This document shows positions 53,651 to 63,616 of a DNA stretch of 64,000 nucleotides, piece by piece (positions within the stretch are counted from its first letter, which is position 1; every line of letters starts with the position of its first letter). A program made the position numbers and the translations under genes. The notes below the pieces were generated by a model that had not been told where the DNA came from, ran no database searches, and saw only the letters and a program-made list of their open reading frames with translations. This DNA is from Mycolicibacterium sp. TUM20985. Lineage in GTDB: Bacteria; Actinomycetota; Actinomycetes; Mycobacteriales; Mycobacteriaceae. Location of the stretch: assembly GCF_030295745.1 (NCBI RefSeq), contig NZ_AP027291.1, positions 62,001 to 126,000 of the forward strand, written 5' to 3'.

Positions 53651-54286
53651 GTGCCGTATACCGCAACACGAGGACCTGGCCGCCCGCCTGCAGCGAAGGC
53701 GGCTGAGACCCGCGAGCGCATTGTGCGAGCCGCGCGCGAAGTTTTCAGCGAACTCGGTTACGACGCAGCAACATTCCAGGCCATCGCGATACGCGCGGAT
53801 CTGACGCGCCCGGCGATTAATCACTACTTCGCGAGCAAGCGTGTGCTGTACGGCGAAGTGGTCGAGAAGACCAACGAAATGGTGGTTGCCGCGGGGATGG
53901 CCAAGGCCGAGGGTCAGACCTCGCTGCTGAAGCGCCTCTCGGCCTTCTTCTCGGCGGCGATGCAGGCCGAGACGCGTGACCGGTCCGTGGCGGCGTTCCT
54001 GGTGACGTCGGTGCTCGAATCCCAGCGTCACCCCGAGCTCAGCCGCGACGAGCACAACTTGCTGAACACCTCCAGGGCCTTCGTCACCTGGGCCGTCACC
54101 GATGCGCTTCAGCGCGGCGAGCTCACGACCGATACCGACGTCGCGACCCTCGTAGAGATGCTGGTCGCGGTCATGTGGGGGATGGGTTTCTACGCCGGCT
54201 ACGTCGGCGGGCACGACGAGCTCACCGCCATCGTGGACAAGCTGGAGCTCCTGTTGGCGAACAAGTTATGGAAGCTCTCCGAGTAG
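53651..54286 (+). CDS. TetR-family regulator (Rv0144-like position)
   Basis: 211 residues: a basic N-terminal arm (YTATRGPGRPPAAKAAETR), the HTH (YDAATFQAIAIRADLTRPAI, NHYFASKRVLYGEV) and a C-terminal helical domain. GTG at 53651 is chosen. TGGCACAAT lies just upstream (the CACAAT is a possible -10 box about eight bases before the GTG), so the mRNA may be leaderless. It precedes the methyltransferase and aldehyde dehydrogenase genes, as in the M. tuberculosis Rv0144-Rv0149 region, and may regulate them. Confidence 0.9.
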   Translation: MPYTATRGPGRPPAAKAAETRERIVRAAREVFSELGYDAATFQAIAIRADLTRPAINHYFASKRVLYGEVVEKTNEMVVAAGMAKAEGQTSLLKRLSAFFSAAMQAETRDRSVAAFLVTSVLESQRHPELSRDEHNLLNTSRAFVTWAVTDALQRGELTTDTDVATLVEMLVAVMWGMGFYAGYVGGHDELTAIVDKLELLLANKLWKLSE

Positions 54287-54360
54287 CTCCCTCCGTGGCG
54301 GCAACCTTTCGCAGTGACGTAGGCCACACTGCCGTCTAGCACGACTAACATTCTCGGTAG

Positions 54361-55335
<975 letters not shown>

Positions 55336-55349
55336 CCGAGGTCTGGTCG

Positions 55350-55372
55350 CCAACCGGGTGGTTGGTTAGGAT
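55350..55372 (+). promoter_or_regulatory. Promoter of the aldehyde dehydrogenase gene with 16-bp inverted repeat
   Basis: CCAACC-GGGT-GGTTGG (55350-55365) is a perfect inverted repeat, followed at once by TAGGAT (55367-55372), a -10-like box seven bases before the ATG at 55380. This implies a leaderless transcript controlled by a repressor sitting between the -35 and -10 boxes. The TetR at 53651 is a candidate. Confidence 0.5.
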
Positions 55373-55379
55373 CGACCGC

Positions 55380-56789
55380 ATGACCACCGAAGCGCCTGCT
55401 CCACCCAGCTCGGGGACCGCCCCGGTCGACATCCCAGCTATCGTCGCCCGCCTGCGCAAGACGTTCGCCACCGGCCGCACCCGCGACGTTGCCTGGCGCA
55501 AGCGGCAGCTGGAAGGGTTGGAGAGGCTGCTGACCGACAACGAACCGGCCATCGCCGCGGCGCTCGAACGGGATCTGGGCCGCAAGCCGTTCGAAGCCTG
55601 GCTGGCCGACATCGCCAGCACTGCGGGCGAGGCGGCCGACGCCGCCAAGAACGTGGGCAAGTGGACCAAGCGCAAGCACCGCAGGCTCGAGTTGGCCCAG
55701 CTGCCCGGCCGCGGCTGGGTGGAGTACGAGCCCTACGGCACGGTGCTGATCATTGGCGCGTGGAACTTCCCGTTCGCGCTGACGCTCGGCCCGGCCGTCG
55801 GTGCCATCGCGGCGGGAAACACCGTGGTGCTCAAGCCTTCCGAGGTTGCCCCGGCATCGTCGGCCCTGATGGCCGAGCTGGTGCCCAGGTACCTCGACAA
55901 CGACGCGATCTCAGTGGTCGAGGGCGACGGTGCGGTCAGCCAGGAGCTGATCGCCCAGGGGTTCGACCGGCTCTGCTTCACCGGTGGCACCGAGATCGGC
56001 CGCAAGGTCTACGAGGGTGCGGCCAAGCACCTGACCCCGGTCACCCTGGAACTCGGCGGCAAGAGCCCGGTGATCGTCGCGGCCGACGCGGACATCGCCG
56101 TCGCCGCGAAGCGGATCGCGTGGACCAAGCTGATCAACTCCGGCCAGATCTGCATCGCACCGGACTACGTCCTGGCCGACGCCACGATCCGCGACGAGCT
56201 GGTCGCCAAGATCGGTGACGCCGTGACGGCCTTCGAGGCGGGCGGCTCCGGTGGCAAGCGCATCGTGAACGAACGCCACTTCGGCAGGCTGACGACGGCA
56301 CTGGCCGCTACGAAGGGCAACGTCGCCATCGGAGGCGGCTCCGACGCCGCGACCATCGAGATCCAGCCGACCGTCGTCGTCGACCCCGCCCTGGACGAGC
56401 CCTTGATGACCGATGAGATCTTCGGGCCGATCCTGCCGATCGTCACCGTCCAATCCATCGACGAGGCAATCGATTTCGTCAACGCGCGGCCCAAGCCGCT
56501 GGCGGCCTACCTGTTCACCAAGAACAAGGACGTCCGCGAGCGGGTGATCAAGCAGGTCTCGGCCGGCGGCATGTTGGTCAACCACCTGCTGTTCCAGTTC
56601 TCGACCACCAAGCTGCCGTTCGGCGGTGTCGGACCGTCCGGGATGGGCGCGTACCACGGCAGGTTCGGCTTCGAGGAGTTCAGCCATCGCAAGTCGGTGC
56701 TGACCAAGCCGACCCGACCCGACTTGAGCGCCATGATCTACCCGCCGTATACAGAGAAGGCGTGGAAGCTGGCGCGCAGGCTCTTCTAG
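55380..56789 (+). CDS. NAD(P)-dependent aldehyde dehydrogenase (Rv0147-like)
   Basis: 469 residues. The catalytic Cys258 is in NSGQICIAPDYVL, the general-base Glu in VTLELGGKSPVIV, and the cofactor turn in FTGGTEIGRKVYEG. The form without an extended N-terminus and the C-terminal FGFEEFSHRKSVLTKPTRPD resemble class 3 (fatty aldehyde) dehydrogenases. It is likely to oxidise long-chain or aromatic aldehydes. The frame is open upstream, but the ATG at 55380 follows a promoter-like element. An SDR gene follows after 49 bases. Confidence 0.94.
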   Translation: MTTEAPAPPSSGTAPVDIPAIVARLRKTFATGRTRDVAWRKRQLEGLERLLTDNEPAIAAALERDLGRKPFEAWLADIASTAGEAADAAKNVGKWTKRKHRRLELAQLPGRGWVEYEPYGTVLIIGAWNFPFALTLGPAVGAIAAGNTVVLKPSEVAPASSALMAELVPRYLDNDAISVVEGDGAVSQELIAQGFDRLCFTGGTEIGRKVYEGAAKHLTPVTLELGGKSPVIVAADADIAVAAKRIAWTKLINSGQICIAPDYVLADATIRDELVAKIGDAVTAFEAGGSGGKRIVNERHFGRLTTALAATKGNVAIGGGSDAATIEIQPTVVVDPALDEPLMTDEIFGPILPIVTVQSIDEAIDFVNARPKPLAAYLFTKNKDVRERVIKQVSAGGMLVNHLLFQFSTTKLPFGGVGPSGMGAYHGRFGFEEFSHRKSVLTKPTRPDLSAMIYPPYTEKAWKLARRLF

Positions 56790-56838
56790 TTCCTCGCCGG
56801 CACGACGCGTCAACGACGATCGAGAGAGTAGGAACGCA

Positions 56839-57702
56839 ATGCCCGGAGTGCAGGATCGCGTCATCGTCGTCACCGGCGCCGGTGGCGGTCTCGGCCGTGA
56901 GTACGCCCTGACCCTCGCCCGTGAGGGCGCCAGCGTCGTCGTCAACGATCTCGGCGGATCCCGCGACGGGTCCGGTGCCGGGTCCGCGATGGCCGATCAG
57001 GTGGTCACCGAGATCAAGGAAGCCGGTGGTCGGGCGGTCGCGAACTACGACTCCGTCGCCGAGGCCGAGGGCGCCGAGAACATCATCAAGACGGCGATCG
57101 ACGAGTTCGGGGCCGTGCACGGCGTGGTCAGCAATGCGGGCATCCTCCGCGACGGCACGTTCCACAAGATGACCTACGAGAACTGGGACGCCGTCCTCAA
57201 GGTGCATCTCTACGGCGGGTACAACGTGCTGCGCGCCGCGTGGCCGCACTTCCGCGAGCAGAGCTTCGGCCGCGTGGTCGTCGCGACGTCGACCAGTGGG
57301 CTGTTCGGCAATTTCGGCCAGGCCAACTACGGCGCCGCGAAGCTGGGCCTGGTGGGCCTGATCAACACGCTCGCCCAGGAAGGCGCCAAGTACGACATCA
57401 AGGCCAACGCCGTCGCGCCGATTGCGGCCACCCGGATGACGCAGGACATCCTGCCGCCCGAGGTGTTCGAGAAGCTGACGCCCGAGTACGTGGCGCCGGT
57501 GGTGGCGTACCTCTGCACCGAGGAACTGCCCGACACCGATTCGATCTTCATCGTCGGCGGCGGAAAGGTGCAGCGCACGGCGCTGTTCCAGAACGACGGC
57601 GTGACGTTCGCAGAAGTTCCGTCGGTCGACGACGTGGCCGCCAAGTGGGGCGAGATCACCGACCTGTCGGCAGCGCAGTCGGCCAGCTTCAAACTGGGCT
57701 GA
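56839..57702 (+). CDS. SDR family oxidoreductase (Rv0148-like, MFE-2 dehydrogenase type)
   Basis: 287 residues. VVTGAGGGLGREYALTLARE, VVVNDLGGSRDGSG and SNAGILRDGTFHKMTYENWD are hallmarks of the (3R)-hydroxyacyl-CoA dehydrogenase part of multifunctional enzyme type 2. The catalytic Tyr/Lys are in ANYGAAKLGLVG, and the C-terminal third extends past the Rossmann fold. It probably acts in beta-oxidation of unusual acyl chains. It is flanked by the aldehyde dehydrogenase and quinone oxidoreductase genes as in M. tuberculosis. Confidence 0.93.
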   Translation: MPGVQDRVIVVTGAGGGLGREYALTLAREGASVVVNDLGGSRDGSGAGSAMADQVVTEIKEAGGRAVANYDSVAEAEGAENIIKTAIDEFGAVHGVVSNAGILRDGTFHKMTYENWDAVLKVHLYGGYNVLRAAWPHFREQSFGRVVVATSTSGLFGNFGQANYGAAKLGLVGLINTLAQEGAKYDIKANAVAPIAATRMTQDILPPEVFEKLTPEYVAPVVAYLCTEELPDTDSIFIVGGGKVQRTALFQNDGVTFAEVPSVDDVAAKWGEITDLSAAQSASFKLG

Positions 57703-57706
57703 CCCG

Positions 57707-58681
57707 GTGAAGGCGCTTGTCGCGCAAGAACTCTCGGGACCGGCCGGTCTGGTCTACACCGACGTGCCAGACCCAGCCGAGCAGGCCGGCGACGGCATGG
57801 TCGTCGTCGACGTCGGTGCCGCCGGGGTCAGCTTTCCCGATTTGTTGCTGATCAAGGGCGAATATCAACTCAAGCTCGATCCGCCGTTCGTGCCGGGCAC
57901 CGAGGTCGCGGGTGTCGTGCGTTCCGCCCCCGCCGACTCCGGTTTCGTCGTCGGCCAACGGGTCTCGGCCTTGACGATGCTCGGCGCGTGGGCCGAGCGG
58001 GTCGCGCTGCCGGTGACCAGCGTGACGCCCACGCCCGACGGCGTCGACGACGGATCCGCGGTGGCCCTGCTCGGAAACTACTACACCATGTACTTCGCAC
58101 TGGTCCGCCGCGCTGCGCTCCTCGCCGGCGAGACGGTCCTGGTGCTCGGGTCGGCGGGTGGCGTCGGCACGGCCGCCGTCCAGGTCGCAAAGGCGTTGGG
58201 CGCCAGGGTCATCGCGATGGTGCACCGGACGGGTGCCATGGAGTTCGTGAACTCGCTGGGTGCCGACGCGGTGCTGCCGTTGACGCCGGGATGGGCGCAG
58301 GCGGTGCGCGACCTCACCGACGGCCGCGGGGTGGACGTGGTGGTCGATCCCGTCGGCGGAAGCGTCTTCGATGACGCGGTCCGGGTACTGGCGACCGAGG
58401 GCCGGCTGCTGGTGCTGGGCTTCGCGTCCGGCGGCGGCATCCCGACCGTCAAGGTGAATCGGTTGCTGCTACGCAATGTCAGCGTGGTCGGGGTGGGCCT
58501 CGGCGAGTTCCTCAACCGGGTCCCCGAAGCGCGGGCGGAGATCGGACTGGGGCTGGGCAAGCTCGTCGACGCGGGGCTGCGGCCACCGCCGCCGGTGCGA
58601 CGTCCCCTCTCCGAGGGGCGGGCGGCGCTGGAGAGCCTGGCGTCCGGTGGCGTCCGCGGCAAGCTGGTGCTCGAGCCGTGA
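57707..58681 (+). CDS. Zinc-independent NADPH:quinone oxidoreductase, MDR family (Rv0149-like)
   Basis: 324 residues of the medium-chain dehydrogenase/QOR family. GTG at 57707 gives VKALVAQELSGPAGLVYTDV. The coenzyme-binding stretch VLVLGSAGGVGTAAVQVAKA is present and no zinc-ligand cysteines are seen. GVDVVVDPVGGSVFDDAVR is typical. It starts four bases after the SDR stop, so the two are co-transcribed. Its stop codon lies in the first of three 32-bp tandem repeats. Confidence 0.92.
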   Translation: MKALVAQELSGPAGLVYTDVPDPAEQAGDGMVVVDVGAAGVSFPDLLLIKGEYQLKLDPPFVPGTEVAGVVRSAPADSGFVVGQRVSALTMLGAWAERVALPVTSVTPTPDGVDDGSAVALLGNYYTMYFALVRRAALLAGETVLVLGSAGGVGTAAVQVAKALGARVIAMVHRTGAMEFVNSLGADAVLPLTPGWAQAVRDLTDGRGVDVVVDPVGGSVFDDAVRVLATEGRLLVLGFASGGGIPTVKVNRLLLRNVSVVGVGLGEFLNRVPEARAEIGLGLGKLVDAGLRPPPPVRRPLSEGRAALESLASGGVRGKLVLEP

Positions 58682-58774
58682 CGAGCGCTTGCGCGAGGAA
58701 CAGATGACACTGACGAGCGCTTGCGCGAGGAACCGATGGCTCTGACGAGCGCTTGCGCGAGGAACCGATGACAC
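58679..58774 (+). repeat. Three tandem 32-bp repeats carrying a ribosome site and ATG
   Basis: Three adjacent copies (58679-58710, 58711-58742, 58743-58774) each read TGACGAGCGCTTGCGCGAGG followed by AAC, A or C, GATG and three or four varying bases. The first copy contains the stop of the oxidoreductase and the third supplies the GAGG and ATG of the HAD gene; the second ATG is also preceded by GAGG. ATG in copy 1 opens a 13-codon reading frame that ends in copy 2-3. The array looks like a recent triplication of the intergenic translation-start region. Confidence 0.9.
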
Positions 58775-59481
58775 TGACGGCGCCTCGGGTATTGGCGTTC
58801 GACGTCTTCGGAACGGTCGTCGACTGGCGCTCCAGCATCATCGGTGAACTCGAGATGTTCGGGGAACGGCACGGGGTGGCCGAGGATTGGGCGCGCTTCG
58901 CCGATGACTGGCGGGGCGGGTACCCCGCGGCGATGGAGCGGGTCCGCACCGGTGAACTGCCGTGGCTGAAGATCGACGCGCTGCACCGGCTGATCCTCGA
59001 CGAGCTGCTGGATCGAGCGGGCATCGGAGACATGCCCGACGCCGACGTAACCGAACTGAACCTGGCCTGGCACCGACTGGATCCGTGGCCGGATACGGTG
59101 GCGGGTCTGACGCGGTTGAAGCGCCAGTTCGTCATCACGACGCTGTCCAACGGAAACGTCTCCCTGCTGACCAATATGGCCAAACGGGCCGGATTGCCCT
59201 GGGACTGCGTGGTTTCCGCCGAGCTGTTCCGCCACTACAAGCCGGACCCCGAGGCCTACCTCGGCTGTGCCGAGCTGCTCGACGTGGCGCCAGGAGAACT
59301 GATGCTCGTCGCGGCGCACCCCAGTGACCTACGGGCTGCGCGGGACGCCGGGCTGATGACTGGCTACGTGGCGCGGCCGCTGGAACGTGGACCAGGCCGC
59401 CGTCCGCCGCGGGTGGAGGACGGCGAGTTCGACGTCATCGCCGAGGACTTCGTCGACCTTGCTGCCAAACTGGAGGCATGA
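58768..59481 (+). CDS. Haloacid dehalogenase type II (HAD superfamily)
   Basis: 237 residues. HAD motif I with the nucleophile Asp is VLAFDVFGTVVDWRSSI, motif II is ITTLSNGNVSLL, motif III Lys is ELFRHYKPDPEAYLG, and motif IV is MLVAAHPSDLRAARDAG. The SNGN and HYKPDP motifs are those of L-2-haloacid dehalogenases, though natural substrates are often unknown. The ATG at 58768 uses the GAGG inside the third tandem repeat. Its stop overlaps the next start (ATGA). Confidence 0.92.
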   Translation: MTLTAPRVLAFDVFGTVVDWRSSIIGELEMFGERHGVAEDWARFADDWRGGYPAAMERVRTGELPWLKIDALHRLILDELLDRAGIGDMPDADVTELNLAWHRLDPWPDTVAGLTRLKRQFVITTLSNGNVSLLTNMAKRAGLPWDCVVSAELFRHYKPDPEAYLGCAELLDVAPGELMLVAAHPSDLRAARDAGLMTGYVARPLERGPGRRPPRVEDGEFDVIAEDFVDLAAKLEA

Positions 59482-59960
59482 CCACCCTCGAGACCCTGCT
59501 CGTCGCGATGGTGATCGCCGTCGGTTTGGTGGGCATCCTGGTGCCCCTGTTACCCGGCAGCGTCCTGGTGTTGGCGGCAATCGCCGTGTGGGCGTACGTC
59601 GAGGGGACGACGATCGCGTGGGTGACGTTGGGCGTTGCGACCGCGATCCTGGCGGCGACGCTGCTGGTGAAGTACCTGTGGCCGGCACGCCGGATGAAAC
59701 GGGCCGACGTCGGCACCTGGAGTCTGTTGGCGGGGGGTGTGCTCGGCATCGTCGGGTTCTTCGTGGTCCCCGTGGTCGGGCTGGTGCTGGGCTTCGTGCT
59801 GGGCGTCTTCCTCGCAGAGTTGGCGCTGCGAAGCAACACCAGACTGGCCTGGGCGTCGACCGTGCACGCGATCAAGGGCGTGGCGCTGTCGGTGGGCGTC
59901 GAGCTCGCGGGCGCGCTGCTGGCGACGATGGTCTGGGTGGTCGGTGTGCTGCTGGTCTGA
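59478..59960 (+). CDS. DUF456 family membrane protein
   Basis: 160 residues, almost entirely hydrophobic, with about five membrane helices (MVIAVGLVGILVPLLPGSVL; VLGIVGFFVVPVVGLVLGFV) and Gly-rich repeats. The first helix ending in PLLPGS and the second GFFVVPVVG repeat are typical of DUF456. Its function is unknown. The ATG overlaps the HAD stop by four bases, so the pair is co-translated. Confidence 0.9.
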   Translation: MTTLETLLVAMVIAVGLVGILVPLLPGSVLVLAAIAVWAYVEGTTIAWVTLGVATAILAATLLVKYLWPARRMKRADVGTWSLLAGGVLGIVGFFVVPVVGLVLGFVLGVFLAELALRSNTRLAWASTVHAIKGVALSVGVELAGALLATMVWVVGVLLV

Positions 59961-60044
59961 GTCGGCCGGGCTTTCCGTCGGGCTCCCAGCAGACGTCCAG
60001 CTTGGACCGGCCCGCGGAGTCCCGCGCCGTGGGAACATGCGCAG

Positions 60045-61190
60045 GTGACGTCGCCGGAGGACCCAGAGCAGCGGATCGCCGAGCTGGAGAAGCAGGTCGC
60101 CGACGCACGTCGCATCGCGGATCTCGAAGCGCAACTCGCCGAAGCCCGGTCGCGGCAGATGCCGGTGGCGGGTACGGATCAGATGTCCGATGTCTTCGCC
60201 GCGCTCCGCCGTCTTCAACCCGGCATGGGCCGCACCACCGCCGGGCCGCCGGACACCCGTCTGGTCGACCCGCCGCGCCGAATTCCCGTGCGCGTCATGC
60301 TGGCCGAGCTGCTGCCGTTCCGGTGGTGGTACGTGTTCGCCCTGTTCATGGTGGCCATCCCGCCGATCATCGTGTGGATCACCAACCCCGAACTGCTGGC
60401 CCCGGCGGCGGTGGCCGTTCTCGTCGTGATCTACGGCATCCACTTCTGGACGGCGCGCACCCGCCTGGCACTGCTCAGATGGGGACGCGTCGCGCAGGTC
60501 ACCGGCGCTGAGGTCATCTCGCGTGGAACGTATTACAGCGGAACGACCTACTCCAACGTGTGGCTGCCGCAGGCACACGGCTGGACGGTGACGCGACAGC
60601 TGTGGAGCGGCCCCAGCACCAAGACCAAGGTCACGTATGAGGTCGACGGTCGTCAGGGTGCGCTCGTCGTGAAGGGCCGCTCGTACGACGGTGGCGTCAT
60701 TCTGGCCGACGCCCGGCATCCGCAACGCGCCTTGTGCGTGAGCTCGTTCGCCTACGACCTGGACCGCGACGAATCGGGTAACTGGACCGGTCGGCTGCGG
60801 ACCCGACTGATGATCGGGATGGCCGTCTGGGTGCTCATCGTCATCGGCTGGTTGGGCGCGGCGATCGGGATTAGTTCCGGTGCCGTGGGCCGCCTGATGG
60901 CAGAACACGCCGCGATCAGGCTCGAGCCGGGCGGCGCCCGCACGGTGACCGACAGCGGCCCCCAGACGGTCTACTGCGACGACGGCCACCTCACCGTGGG
61001 GGGTGGCAGTGGGCCGGTCACTGTCCATGGCCACTGCGCCAGCCTGGTCGTCTCGGGGATCGACAGTGCGGTCACCATCGACTCGGTCGACGTCATCACG
61101 CTCAATGGGATCGGCAACCACGTCACCTACCACTCCGGTACCCCACGGGTCACCATCGGAGGTATGGGAAATACCGCGGCGCCCGGCTGA
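60045..61190 (+). CDS. Membrane protein with coiled-coil N-terminus and DUF3060-like C-terminus
   Basis: 381 residues. A charged coiled coil (PEQRIAELEKQVADARRIAD) is followed by two close membrane helices (WYVFALFMVAIPPIIVWITN; ELLAPAAVAVLVVIYGIHFW), a roughly 100-residue soluble segment (YYSGTTYSNVWLPQAHGWTV), another helix (MIGMAVWVLIVIGWLGAAIG) and an outer C-terminal beta-rich domain (YCDDGHLTVGGGSGPVTVHG) of the DUF3060 type seen in mycobacterial lipoproteins. GTG at 60045 has no strong ribosome site. Function unknown. Confidence 0.82.
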   Translation: MTSPEDPEQRIAELEKQVADARRIADLEAQLAEARSRQMPVAGTDQMSDVFAALRRLQPGMGRTTAGPPDTRLVDPPRRIPVRVMLAELLPFRWWYVFALFMVAIPPIIVWITNPELLAPAAVAVLVVIYGIHFWTARTRLALLRWGRVAQVTGAEVISRGTYYSGTTYSNVWLPQAHGWTVTRQLWSGPSTKTKVTYEVDGRQGALVVKGRSYDGGVILADARHPQRALCVSSFAYDLDRDESGNWTGRLRTRLMIGMAVWVLIVIGWLGAAIGISSGAVGRLMAEHAAIRLEPGGARTVTDSGPQTVYCDDGHLTVGGGSGPVTVHGHCASLVVSGIDSAVTIDSVDVITLNGIGNHVTYHSGTPRVTIGGMGNTAAPG

Positions 61191-61232
61191 TCGACTGTGC
61201 GGGACGGGCGGACGAGGGGCATGATCAGTCCC

Positions 61233-61553
61233 ATGTCCGAAACCAAGATTACCGTCGTCTACGACAACCCCATTGACCCCGACGCCTTCGAAAGCGCCTA
61301 CGAAGCACGGCAATTGGACGCCGCCCGCGCCATCCCCGGTCACACCCGCTTCGAGGCGTCCAAGGTGTGGCCGAAGGAGGACGGCTCGCCGACGCCGGCC
61401 TACCGGATGATCGACCTCTACTACCCGGACTACGACGCCGCATGCCTCGCGGTCACGACGCCGGAGGCAGGCGCGTTCTTCCAAGCCTTGGGCGAGCTGT
61501 CCACCGGCGGCGTGCGCGTGCTGATGTCCGACGTCGAGGTGCCCCAAGGCTAG
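61233..61553 (+). CDS. EthD-like small dimeric alpha-beta barrel protein
   Basis: 106 residues with the ferredoxin-like pattern of EthD-family proteins: KITVVYDNPIDPDAFESAY, IPGHTRFEASKVWP, YRMIDLYYPDY and a final VLMSDVEVPQG. These proteins accompany ring-hydroxylating or ether-degrading pathways, but their biochemical role is poorly defined. An ATG at 61221 is an alternative start closer to a GAGGGG. Its stop overlaps that of ptpB on the other strand. Confidence 0.85.
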   Translation: MSETKITVVYDNPIDPDAFESAYEARQLDAARAIPGHTRFEASKVWPKEDGSPTPAYRMIDLYYPDYDAACLAVTTPEAGAFFQALGELSTGGVRVLMSDVEVPQG

Positions 61554-62356
61554 GTCAGTAGGAACTCCCGCAGCCGCGACACCTGATCCGCCGTCACGCC
61601 GACCGCCTCGAGATAGTTGGCCGCCGACCCGTAGTCGGCGTCGATCGAGCGTCGGGCGGCCGCCAGGTACTCCTCGCGTACGCCGAGCACTTCGTCGTTC
61701 AGCCGCGCCTCGGCGAACGTGACGATCTCCGGCGTCGTCGACTCCTCGGCCCGATTCCGGATCGACTCCAGGATCCGCTCGCGCAGATGCGACGAAGCCG
61801 CATTGCTGCGGAGGAAGTCGGCCACGATCGCATCGTGGGGAACGCCGACGGTCTCCAGCACCAGCGCCACGGTGAAACCGGTGCGGTCCTTGCCTGCGAA
61901 GCAGTGCGTGATGACGGATCGGCGATCGGCGAGCAGCGAGATGACCTGACGCACCGCCGTCTGCGCGCCGGGCAGCGACGGGAAGTTGCGGTACTCCTCG
62001 GTCATGAAACGCGCCGCGGCGACCGCAACATCCTCATCGTCCGGCTTCGCCGTCATCATCTTCTCGAAGGCGCTCTCGTGCGGCGCGTCCGCCTCGTCGG
62101 CGGAGAGCTCGTGGAACGGAAGCAGGTGTACGGCCACGCCGTCGGGTACCTGACCGGGTCCGCGGCGCTCCACCTCCCGCTGCGATCGCAGGTCGGCGAC
62201 GTCGCCGATGCCCATCCGCGCCAGCGCCGAGCGGCCGTCGTCGTTCAGACCGCTCAGCTCACTGGACCGGAAGAGCCGGCCGGGCCGGATCCCCGTCTCC
62301 TCCGCGACATCCCGAAAGTTCCAGGCTCCGGAGAGTTCTTCACCCGTCGAGATCAC
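61550..62356 (-). CDS. ptpB: Tyrosine/phosphoinositide phosphatase PtpB-like
   Basis: 268 residues. The phosphatase P-loop is HCFAGKDRTG (Cys near residue 151, C-x5-R with the following Lys and Asp that mark the PtpB subgroup). The N-terminal SGAWNFRDVAEETGIRPGRL and the cap-helix region (DAPHESAFEKMM) also match Rv0153c. GTG at 62356 shares one base with the fadE2 stop, so the genes are co-transcribed. No signal peptide is present. In pathogens PtpB is exported and acts on host phospholipids; in a free-living species its role is unclear. Confidence 0.92.
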   Translation of the reverse strand: MISTGEELSGAWNFRDVAEETGIRPGRLFRSSELSGLNDDGRSALARMGIGDVADLRSQREVERRGPGQVPDGVAVHLLPFHELSADEADAPHESAFEKMMTAKPDDEDVAVAAARFMTEEYRNFPSLPGAQTAVRQVISLLADRRSVITHCFAGKDRTGFTVALVLETVGVPHDAIVADFLRSNAASSHLRERILESIRNRAEESTTPEIVTFAEARLNDEVLGVREEYLAAARRSIDADYGSAANYLEAVGVTADQVSRLREFLLT

Positions 62357-63582
62357 TACGAGGTCACCGCTGCGGCGAACGCGCTCTTCTCGCGGCCGAG
62401 TTCGGCCCGCGCGATCGACCGGATGTGCACCTCGTCGGGACCGTCGAAGAGCCGCATGGCGCGATGCCAACCGTAGAGCCGCGCCAACGGGAAGTCGTCG
62501 CTGATCCCCGCGGCGCCGTGCACCTGGATGGCCCTGTCGAGCACGTTGCACGCCATCTGCGGCGCCACCGCCTTGATCATCGCCACCTGGTTGCGGGCCT
62601 CCTTGTTGCCATGTTGGTCGATGGTCCACGCCGCCTTCTCACACAGCAGCCGGGCCTGATCGATCTCGTTGCGGGACAACGCCACCTGTTGCTGCACCAC
62701 ACCCTGCGCGGCCAGCGGCTTGCCGAACGCGATGCGCTTGTTCACCCGGTCGACCATCAGCGCGAGCGCCCGCTCGGCGACGCCGATGGCGCGCATGCAG
62801 TGGTGGATCCGGCCGGGGCCGAGGCGGGCCTGGGCGATCGCGAACCCGCCGCCCTCCTCACCGAGCAGATTGCTCGCCGGCACCCGAACGTTGTCGAACA
62901 CGACCTCGGCGTGGCCGTGCTGGTCCTGCCAGCCGAACACCGGAAGCGATCGGACGATCTCCACCCCGGGCGTATCGATCGGCACGAGGATCATCGACTG
63001 CTGCTGATGTGAGGCGGCGTCGGGGTTGGTGCGCCCCATCACGATGAGGATCTTGCAGCGCGGATCGTTGGCGCCCGACGTCCACCACTTGCGACCGTTG
63101 ATGACGTAGTCGCCACCGTCGCGGAGCATCGTGGTCTCGATGTTGCGCGCGTCGCTGGACGCCACCGCGGGCTCCGTCATCGCGAACGCGCTACGGATCT
63201 CGCCGTTCAGCAGCGGCTCCAACCACTGCGTGCGCTGCTCCTCGGTCGCGAACAGGTGCAGCGTCTCCATGTTCCCGGTGTCGGGTGCGGCGCAGTTCAG
63301 CGCCTCCGGCGCCAGCTCCATGCTCCAGCCCGACAACTCGGCCAGCGGCGAGTACTCCAGGTTGGACAGCCCCGACTCGGCGGGTAGGAACAGGTTCCAC
63401 AGCCCGCGGTCCCTGGCGAGCTTCTTCAGCTCTTCGACCACCGGTGGCACGGTGTGGTCGTGCTGTCCGGCCTCCAGCCGGTATTGGTCGTAGGAGTGCT
63501 CGGCGGGGAACACGAACTCCACCATGAAGTCGGTGAGCCGTTGGTGGTAATCCTGCGCTTTAGCCGACCGTGCGAAGTCCAT
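62356..63582 (-). CDS. fadE2: Acyl-CoA dehydrogenase (FadE2-like)
   Basis: 408 residues of the FAD-dependent acyl-CoA dehydrogenase family. Signatures are RSAFAMTEPAVASSDARNI and the C-terminal QVHGAAGISDDFPLARLYG followed by RAMRLFDGPDEVHIRSIAR, in the long-form group resembling ACAD10/11. The ATG at 63582 (MDFARSAKAQDYHQRL) is chosen; upstream codons extend the frame only 14 residues. It is paired with ptpB as in M. tuberculosis (Rv0154c-Rv0153c). Confidence 0.94.
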   Translation of the reverse strand: MDFARSAKAQDYHQRLTDFMVEFVFPAEHSYDQYRLEAGQHDHTVPPVVEELKKLARDRGLWNLFLPAESGLSNLEYSPLAELSGWSMELAPEALNCAAPDTGNMETLHLFATEEQRTQWLEPLLNGEIRSAFAMTEPAVASSDARNIETTMLRDGGDYVINGRKWWTSGANDPRCKILIVMGRTNPDAASHQQQSMILVPIDTPGVEIVRSLPVFGWQDQHGHAEVVFDNVRVPASNLLGEEGGGFAIAQARLGPGRIHHCMRAIGVAERALALMVDRVNKRIAFGKPLAAQGVVQQQVALSRNEIDQARLLCEKAAWTIDQHGNKEARNQVAMIKAVAPQMACNVLDRAIQVHGAAGISDDFPLARLYGWHRAMRLFDGPDEVHIRSIARAELGREKSAFAAAVTS

Positions 63583-63616
63583 GACAGCCACGATATGACA
63601 CGCGTCGATTGAGCCC

